DNA of 28,004 bases from Fontivivens sp964399735. GTDB lineage: Bacteria > Zhuqueibacterota > Zhuqueibacteria > Residuimicrobiales > Krinioviventaceae. Made by a program: the position numbers and the translations under genes. Within the stretch, counting starts at the first letter, position 1, and each line of letters starts with the position of its first letter. Below the pieces are notes generated by a model that saw nothing but the letters and a program-made list of their open reading frames with translations, was not told the origin of the DNA and did no database searches. Of the stretch, positions 24,101 to 28,004 are shown piece by piece. The stretch covers positions 1-28,004 of the forward strand of contig CAYNSO010000042.1 of assembly GCA_964399735.1 (NCBI GenBank), read 5' to 3'.

Positions 24101-25257
24101 TAACAATTGAGCGGGGTTGGGCCTTTGGCGCTTCGGTAATACATTCTATCATAAAGGTCGCCGGCGCCGACGGTAAGGGCGGTTTTTGCGGTCCCCGGCG
24201 AGTCTATGGATTGATAATTTGCCGCCGTACCGGTCCAGCCGTAATTGCCCGCGGCCACCACGCACAGAATGCCATTGGCAGAAGCCTGATCCACTGCCTG
24301 GCTCAAGGGATCGTTTTCATCCCCGGCGCCGCCGAGACTGAGATTGATGATCTGCGCGCCATCGTCCGTATTACTATCCCGGTCAGGATCCATACAGAAT
24401 TCCAGCGCTGCTATAGCATCCGACTGGTAGCCGTCGCCGTTTTGATCCAGCACACGGGCGGCGATGAACTGTACCTCCGGCGCAATGCCTGAAATTTCTG
24501 CGCTATTGGCGCCGATGATGCCGGCCACAAAAGTGCCGTGCCCGTTCTCATCCATCGGGTCCGGGTCTTGAGCGGAAAAATCATAACCGCAGATAACCCG
24601 GTAGCCCGGTCCAAAACCGCCGCCCAGGGCGGGATTGTTGTAATCCATCCCTGTATCGATAACGCCAACCCGAACCCCCTTGCCGGTAACGTGATACAGC
24701 TTTCTTGCCGAATCCGCGCCGACCAGGTAGCTGCTGTTTTCAATGTTTATAGAAACTTGCTGATCCGGGTATACGGAACGAACCATAGCCAGGGAAGCGA
24801 GCCGCTCGGTGACCAAACGGGGAGCTGTAAGCGCCATGCCGTTCAGAGCGGTTTGAAATTCATAATGGATGCGGGTTTCGGGCGTTTTATTATATTGGGC
24901 GGCAATTATTGTACAAATCTGATCAAGTTCATTTTTGAATTGGCGGTGTTCACTGGCGATTCGGTCTGTTGCTGCATTTAAAGTCCGGTTCTGCCGGTTT
25001 ACAGGGTGTTCCCTGAAAATGACAATCACCCTGGCCAATGAATCGGGATTGATTGTATAGCCGTTCACCAGCCGGTCGTTTTCATAAAGCGCGGCGGAAT
25101 ATGAATGTTTTTTTGACGCATCCATATCAATTATTTGAGTAGATGACAGCCCCGGTTTGTGCGACCTGGTTTCCCGCGAATAACCGCTACTGACGATTCC
25201 TGCACATAGCATCATAACGATACAAACAAGTCGGCAACAGCCTGTTTTTTTTTGCAT
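21175..25257 (-). CDS. Large secreted subtilisin-like serine protease (S8) with C-terminal sorting domain
   Basis: Extracellular or surface protease of 1360 residues. Order: signal peptide (~1-28, CIVMMLCAGIVSSGYS); inhibitor-I9-like propeptide (~72-172, ARVIVIFREHP to VRSVYPDQQVSI); and S8 catalytic domain (~190-470) with an intact triad: Asp201 in GVIDTGMD, His240 in NGHGTFVAG and Ser414 in SGTSVSAPHVAG, plus oxyanion Asn338 in AAGNYG. A long beta-rich region without recognisable catalytic motifs follows (~480-1250); it may be Ig-like or M6/jelly-roll-like modules. The last ~95 residues (YPNPAHITQGNPGVNFAFDLFS, LDIYNILGRHITRIE, LPVGSGLYLYRLMVNNKVVQGKLIVLN) match the FlgD-like/type IX sorting pattern. 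Export by a type IX-like system is therefore inferred. GGGG lies 5 bases before the ATG. A promoter and a structured leader are upstream. Role: probably protein degradation for nutrition or surface processing. Confidence 0.92.
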   Translation of the reverse strand: MQKKTGCCRLVCIVMMLCAGIVSSGYSRETRSHKPGLSSTQIIDMDASKKHSYSAALYENDRLVNGYTINPDSLARVIVIFREHPVNRQNRTLNAATDRIASEHRQFKNELDQICTIIAAQYNKTPETRIHYEFQTALNGMALTAPRLVTERLASLAMVRSVYPDQQVSINIENSSYLVGADSARKLYHVTGKGVRVGVIDTGMDYNNPALGGGFGPGYRVICGYDFSAQDPDPMDENGHGTFVAGIIGANSAEISGIAPEVQFIAARVLDQNGDGYQSDAIAALEFCMDPDRDSNTDDGAQIINLSLGGAGDENDPLSQAVDQASANGILCVVAAGNYGWTGTAANYQSIDSPGTAKTALTVGAGDLYDRMYYRSAKGPTPLNCYLKPELVAPGVDIRSLALFNATTMESGTSVSAPHVAGAAALLKQQYPAHEGSQLKSMLVHAAKRLAPAYNPCIQGNGRLDILNAFTQKIIVEPAVLSFGRVDNVPFVWSAEIPVTITNPTDSVISVQIYPPQWPDFVSMTIEQTQFIIEPGETVVTDVKLTVGRPLPVPANQPYSYFADLTCIAGGDSFYIPCSVTKAPQLTVTFTQPALSLFLWGEDSPVGYLYSDLPETINIYPDGGRYHLFCVMQQFIDGVRHLYFLEQRNVDVHDLNRLTLDYHQANFQSQPVNYDRDNQPLTAAQLFRNRIAIYFRNDYTVLSSYNMLLMTLNFSLDEELIVNTTALSDNFMYYQNKLYTPQRDRIVFLHQFSRAVTGTQDFWLPDGQDGLKRYAVNMHKNNNDSPGSYLMVTATGYNAPGYATNIHEKSHSIVYNDDLAFNGEVEFSVAPEVGLDDETCSVYSLTCATKDSLQNNYFTSSPGFFINPDGSLNSFYADADWDSSLVNIKNHINLFTLQEGDTLSWPRLNSETLLPDFILTHIQDNIFVTHPGRARGGLHSVAGNYDITPSYCPGGMNYSQGKLFNYNRLLLKQKFANETTELLSLPNSAGNGKSIFLCTSSPYYIHDQYGCSHLLIHQKKAGNAGLVLSLLHFVVRSDNKPAQRLQPGAENTLNIYIRNGDKHLFNPVMTIINQSGQQIGLKALYVGGLHYQTTLPDTLSAGFYGVHFTANDDLGNPFAFIAEPAFYYAADNKIPEPSAFLYMEDYAVADRQNLAITPGAQDLLKLVFHNYGSKSVSGLSLAFADSSAIQINNSDQKWQFTAGQKDSFAIPVTISGCLPGNSLYKTELIASIISNGKRRVQRYPLVFGVAAGSSQVQDGAHPVDDFVYLSHYPNPAHITQGNPGVNFAFDLFSSRAVALDIYNILGRHITRIEKPNLTPGHHTLFWNRTDRNNLPVGSGLYLYRLMVNNKVVQGKLIVLN

Positions 25258-25300
25258 TGTAACCCCATAAAAGTCATGTAATAAATTTAAAAAAAATTAA

Positions 25301-25357
25301 AGCTATTGAAACGAATATTTTCGTATTGCCCGGGTAAAGTAACAAGTTTCAATAGCT
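25301..25357 (-). promoter_or_regulatory. Leader stem-loop of the protease gene (attenuator-like)
   Basis: AGCTATTGAAAC (25301-25312) and GTTTCAATAGCT (25346-25357) are perfect 12-base reverse complements with a 33-base centre. The centre itself holds a small hairpin ACGAA-TATT-TTCGT (25311-25324, overlapping the last two bases of the arm) and a CCCGGG palindrome. On the minus strand the second arm is followed by TTTAATTTTTTTT, so the structure resembles an intrinsic terminator placed ~44 bases before the protease start codon. It coincides with the predicted transcription start. Confidence 0.6.
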
Positions 25358-25362
25358 ATCGA

Positions 25363-25391
25363 AAGTTATGAAATAAAATAATTTTTGTCAA
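25363..25391 (-). promoter_or_regulatory. Candidate promoter of the S8 protease gene
   Basis: On the minus strand a perfect TTGACA (25391-25386) is followed after 17 bases by TAACTT (25368-25363), a poor -10. Predicted transcription would begin near 25356, at the first base of the 12-base inverted repeat. The position supports it more than the -10 match does. Confidence 0.45.
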
Positions 25392-25522
25392 GGAAAATAG
25401 TTAAAATGTGATGGTTTTTGTTTTTTTTTTACGAAAAGGCGAATATTTTAGCTAGCGGAGTTGGGTTATATTGGTAATTTGTCGGATTCAAGACTGGTAG
25501 ATTAAAAAAGGGAATTATAAAA

Positions 25523-25603
25523 ATGTCGGGGCAAGGCCCCAACCTACGAAAAGGGAAATGCAGGTAATGTTGGGGCAAGGCCCCAACCTGCAAATAGGGA
25601 AAT
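25523..25603. repeat. Two direct copies of a 37-base hairpin repeat
   Basis: Copies at 25523-25559 and 25567-25603 differ at four positions. Each contains GGGGC-AAG-GCCCC; in the second copy the stem extends to eight pairs (GTTGGGGC with GCCCCAAC, 25569-25587). There is no ORF and no T run. Confidence 0.85.
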
Positions 25604-25661
25604 AACTACAAAAGTTCAAAGAACATTTCATTTGTCAATAATTATATAAATAATAACTATT

Positions 25662-25680
25662 TGCGAAACAGAGTTTCGCA
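25662..25680. repeat. Short perfect hairpin
   Basis: TGCGAAAC (25662-25669) and GTTTCGCA (25673-25680) form an eight-base stem with an AGA loop. Confidence 0.8.
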
Positions 25681-25688
25681 TCCAGGCG

Positions 25689-25714
25689 CCTCTCCAAACC
25701 GGAGTTTGGAGAGG
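25689..25714. repeat. Perfect 11-base hairpin
   Basis: Left arm CCTCTCCAAAC (25689-25699), loop CGGA, right arm the exact reverse complement (25704-25714). Like its neighbour, it has AAAC at the inner end of the left arm. Confidence 0.85.
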
Positions 25715-25793
25715 AGAAGCTATAGTTTCAGGACGGCCAGGGATTTCCAGGGCGAGCAGAGTATATAAATCCCATCATTAAAGCTGGAAATAC

Positions 25794-25808
25794 CGGGCCG
25801 TATGCCCG
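25794..25808. repeat. Short hairpin
   Basis: CGGGC (25794-25798) and GCCCG (25804-25808) around a five-base loop; weak alone, listed as part of the palindrome cluster. Confidence 0.5.
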
Positions 25809-25823
25809 ACCTGCCCCCACTTG

Positions 25824-25853
25824 CGTAGAGACAAGGCATGCCTTGTCTCTACG
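25824..25853. repeat. Perfect 30-base loop-less palindrome
   Basis: The left half CGTAGAGACAAGGCA (25824-25838) is followed directly by its exact reverse complement (25839-25853). It lies 12 bases beyond the stop of the M56-TonB gene. It may serve as a 3' hairpin for that transcript, but no T run follows on the minus strand. Similar CGTAGAGACAAGGC-type palindromes are, from memory, frequent between genes of some environmental bacteria. Confidence 0.88.
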
Positions 25854-25864
25854 GCTTGATACTG

Positions 25865-27445
25865 TTAATCATGCAGCTTGAAAACAACCGGGATGGTTAT
25901 CCAAACACTTACTGGTTTGCCGTCATTTTTTGCCGGTTCCCATTTGACGGCTTTGATGGCGTTGATGGCAGCCTGGTCGCACTCTTTATTCAGACTTTGT
26001 GCAATTTTTGTATCTACGATCTGCCCTTTTTCATCAAAATTTATGTCGATGTAAACTTTGCCCTGTATGCCGGCATTAATTGCCGATTGCGGGTAAACCA
26101 GGTTTTTTTGTATTTGGGCAAAACCCCCTACCGGTTGAGGCGGAACGTCGAAAGGCACAAAATCTTCAGGGAGGCGCGATTTGTTGCTGACTAGAACCGG
26201 TTCCAGCTTGACATCCACTCTGGACGTTCGTAATGCGGAAACCTCAACATTTTCTAATTTTTTATTTTTAAATCCATCGCGCGAAACTTCCAGGGTATAA
26301 ACACCCGGCGGAATGTTACCGATAAAAAATTGGCCTTTATCATGCGTTGCTACGACCATTTCTGTGCCCGGCAGACTGACCCTCGCGCTCATAATGAATT
26401 TTCCTGTTTTGGCATCGCTGATTTCACCGAAAATTTCACCGACATCTTGCGGGTTGTTTGCTTCGGCAATTATTATTTGGACATTTTCCCCGACCTTTTC
26501 AGCCATGCTGTACCACGACAGCGGCAGCATAAGGGCGAACAGTGTGATAAAGACCACTGTTGTTTTGTGTTTTGCAAGTTGTTTCATATCAGCCTCCTGC
26601 AGTTGATATGTTACACGGTTCAGTAATTTATTTTTTTGTTTTACAAGCGCCGAAACCGAAGCGTAACTCCACTGCGGTTCAACGATCTTTTCCGCCACCT
26701 GCACGAGGTAGCGTGAATAGTCTCCGGGAGACAATTGTACGTCTTGAATGGCCTTGTCATCGCAGGCCATTTCCCGGTATTCGTTAATTCGTTCATTCAA
26801 CAGCCACACAAAGGGGTGAAAAAAGTATAGCGCCTGAACAATGGTTTGCAATAGATGCGCCAGGCCGTCGCGGCGCTGAATGTGCGCCAGTTCGTGCTGC
26901 AACAGTACTTTTTGTCCTTCCGGCGGCAGTTCCGGCCAGTACGCGGGCAGGTAGATTTTTTTTGGAAACAAACCCATGCTCATGGGCACGGAGATTTTAT
27001 CGGACTGGAACAGGGCGATTTTATGTAAATTCGCCCCCGGTTGTTTAATTGCGGAAGAAAGGCGGCTTTTCATAACCAGGGTAGATACAACAGCGATGAG
27101 GATATAGATGATAGCGGTTATAAGCCACAGGGCAAAGAACACTCCGGCCAAAGTTATAATTGGCGCAGAACTGGTTGTCACTACCTGGCCGGATTGAAAA
27201 TCGCCGATCATAATCGAGCCGGCAGGGGCGGAGGTAGAAAAGAAGGAAAAAGACGCGGGCAAGAACGGCGGCAGCAGCAGTTTAGCCAGTCCCAAAACAC
27301 CCAGGGCGAACTTGATGCGGGCATCGGCATTTTTCAGGATATAAAAAGCCAGGAAAATACAGCCAAGAAACAGGGTGTTTTGTAAAACCGCCAGGCCGAA
27401 ATACTCGAACCAAATTTGACCGATTTTATTTATCAAGGGTATCAT
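25865..27445 (-). CDS. BlaR1-like M56 metallopeptidase with TonB C-terminal domain
   Basis: Membrane-bound sensor or protease of 526 residues, partner of the BlaI-type repressor upstream. Membrane helices lie at ~15-36, 45-63, 95-125 and 295-312. Between the third and the last is the cytoplasmic M56 zinc peptidase: QHELAH (His184, Glu185, His188) and a downstream EMACDD (225-230), the expected third-ligand region. After the last helix comes a carboxypeptidase-regulatory-like beta domain (~336-415, GEIFGEISDAKTGKFIMSARVSLPG) and then a TonB C-terminal domain (~440-524, VYPQSAINAGIQGKVYIDINFDEKGQIVDTKI). Classical BlaR1 carries a penicillin-binding domain here instead. AGAGGA precedes the ATG; 3 bases separate it from the repressor stop. 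The signal sensed is unknown; TonB-type energy coupling or partner recognition is inferred. Confidence 0.93.
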   Translation of the reverse strand: MIPLINKIGQIWFEYFGLAVLQNTLFLGCIFLAFYILKNADARIKFALGVLGLAKLLLPPFLPASFSFFSTSAPAGSIMIGDFQSGQVVTTSSAPIITLAGVFFALWLITAIIYILIAVVSTLVMKSRLSSAIKQPGANLHKIALFQSDKISVPMSMGLFPKKIYLPAYWPELPPEGQKVLLQHELAHIQRRDGLAHLLQTIVQALYFFHPFVWLLNERINEYREMACDDKAIQDVQLSPGDYSRYLVQVAEKIVEPQWSYASVSALVKQKNKLLNRVTYQLQEADMKQLAKHKTTVVFITLFALMLPLSWYSMAEKVGENVQIIIAEANNPQDVGEIFGEISDAKTGKFIMSARVSLPGTEMVVATHDKGQFFIGNIPPGVYTLEVSRDGFKNKKLENVEVSALRTSRVDVKLEPVLVSNKSRLPEDFVPFDVPPQPVGGFAQIQKNLVYPQSAINAGIQGKVYIDINFDEKGQIVDTKIAQSLNKECDQAAINAIKAVKWEPAKNDGKPVSVWITIPVVFKLHD

Positions 27446-27448
27446 GGA

Positions 27449-27838
27449 TTATTCCTCTAATTGTTCGGCTTTTTTGTTGAGCAACTCTTTGATTTTTTGA
27501 ATTTCATCGAGACTGAGATCCTGGAAGTCGATGAGGTAATTGGCCAGCGCCGGCACGGAGCCGTTAAATACCCGCGACAGCATGTTTTTCATTTCGAATT
27601 GCACCATATCGTGGCGGGATTTAACCGGGGTGTAAAAGTTTACCAGTCCGGTTTTTTGCGGGGTGAGCAGGCCTTTTTTGACCAGGGTGTTCATGATGGT
27701 TTGCACGGTGGTGTAGGCTTTTTCGCCGCCGGGATAGGCGCTATCCAGCACATCGCGCACCGAGGGCGCGCCGCCGAGTTCCCACACGGTTTCCATAATT
27801 TCCCATTCGGCGGGGGTTAGTTTTTCAGTATTTGACAT
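27449..27838 (-). CDS. BlaI/MecI-type transcriptional repressor
   Basis: Dimeric winged-helix repressor of 129 residues. The start at 27838 is chosen over the in-frame ATG at 27859, because GGAGA lies 5 bases before it and it gives the normal BlaI opening (SNTEKLTPAEWEIMETVWELGGAPSVRDVL). The winged helix covers residues ~7-75 (KAYTTVQTIMNTLVKKGLL is the recognition region, followed by the wing VNFYTPVKSRHD), and the rest is the helical dimerisation tail ending KELLNKKAEQLEE. Family members are inactivated by cleavage after their M56 partner senses a signal; that partner is the next gene. A BlaI-like dyad overlaps its own promoter, so autoregulation is expected. Confidence 0.95.
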   Translation of the reverse strand: MSNTEKLTPAEWEIMETVWELGGAPSVRDVLDSAYPGGEKAYTTVQTIMNTLVKKGLLTPQKTGLVNFYTPVKSRHDMVQFEMKNMLSRVFNGSVPALANYLIDFQDLSLDEIQKIKELLNKKAEQLEE

Positions 27839-27864
27839 TGTATCTCCTATTGCTCTCATTGATC

Positions 27865-27909
27865 TACTATAATTATAGTAAATATACTAAATTGTTAAGA
27901 GGTTGTCAA
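27865..27909 (-). promoter_or_regulatory. blaI-type promoter with overlapping operator
   Basis: Minus strand: TTGACA (27909-27904), 17-base spacer, TATATT (27886-27881), predicted start near 27874. Directly after the -10 is the perfect 16-base palindrome TACTATAATTATAGTA (27865-27880), matching the TACTA...TAGTA form of known BlaI/MecI operators. Further TACTA/TAGTA half-sites overlap the -10 (27876-27889). A bound repressor dimer would cover the start site. Confidence 0.8.
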
Positions 27910-27970
27910 GAGTTTTTTTATGATTTACCGATTTTTTGTAAAAATTTGAGATTGGCGGTAATGCCAAATG

Positions 27971-27998
27971 GTGAAACGTGAGATGTGAAATGTGAGAC
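27971..27998. repeat. Heptanucleotide tandem repeat, distal array
   Basis: Four consecutive units GTGAAAC, GTGAGAT, GTGAAAT, GTGAGAC, the same family as at 20538-20905 but about 7 kb away. The array continues close to the window end and may extend beyond it. Confidence 0.85.
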
Positions 27999-28004
27999 GG
28001 CAAA

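Noticed and set aside
24211..24981. Plus-strand ORFs opposite the protease catalytic domain
   Set aside because: Shadow frames of a gene whose minus-strand product carries all expected S8 motifs.
25824..25853. Perfect palindrome as intrinsic terminator of the M56-TonB gene
   Set aside because: No T run follows on the minus strand; kept as a repeat only.

Overview
The window reads as a scaffold piece from a Gram-negative, non-model bacterium, most likely of the Fibrobacterota-Chlorobiota-Bacteroidota superphylum or a near relative such as Calditrichota or KSB1. Four things suggest this: a secreted subtilase ending in a FlgD-like/type IX-like C-terminal sorting domain, an M56 peptidase fused to a TonB C-terminal domain, DUF4097 and YIP1 membrane-associated proteins, and many palindromic and heptameric intergenic repeats. 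The promoters I can see have -35/-10 elements of the TTGACA/TATATT type, not the Bacteroidota-specific form. The phylum call is inference; the window has no rRNA or universal marker gene.

Layout. (1) At 1-6345 is a TetR regulator (5' end outside the window) followed by a complete tripartite RND efflux pump: TolC-like channel, periplasmic adaptor and RND pump, closed by a rho-independent terminator. (2) At 6406-8900 are a secreted DUF4097 protein and a cytosolic M20 aminoacyl-histidine dipeptidase (pepD) with its own promoter. (3) At 9253-17438 is a long co-oriented run: YIP1 membrane protein, second TolC channel, small lipoprotein, MacA-like adaptor, MacB/LolD-like ATPase, two separate FtsX/MacB permeases, STAS protein, pentapeptide-repeat protein, then a strong terminator. 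This encodes a second, ATP-driven envelope exporter with several accessory proteins. (4) At 17503-20534 are a polyprenyl diphosphate synthase, a convergent small secreted protein, an MFS-like transporter and a 70-residue membrane protein. (5) At 20535-21174 is a repeat-rich gene-free stretch with a 100-base assembly gap. (6) At 21175-25257 (minus) is a 1360-residue secreted subtilisin-like protease with a structured leader. (7) At 25258-25864 is a gene-free stretch with a run of distinct perfect palindromes. (8) At 25865-27909 (minus) is a BlaI-type repressor/M56-TonB pair behind a promoter that overlaps a 16-base perfect dyad.

How the genes work together: both export systems are complete envelope-spanning machines (inner-membrane pump, adaptor, outer-membrane channel). 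The first is probably under TetR control. The second carries unexplained accessory genes (YIP1, lipoprotein, STAS, pentapeptide). The BlaI/M56 pair is a self-contained signalling module in which a TonB-like domain replaces the penicillin sensor of classical BlaR1.

The most unusual material is intergenic: heptanucleotide tandem arrays at two distant places, two diverged copies of a 98-base element with inverted ends, a long hairpin element, and a cluster of short palindromes that share a stem-short loop-stem design but differ in sequence. I found no tRNA, rRNA, CRISPR array, phage or transposase gene.
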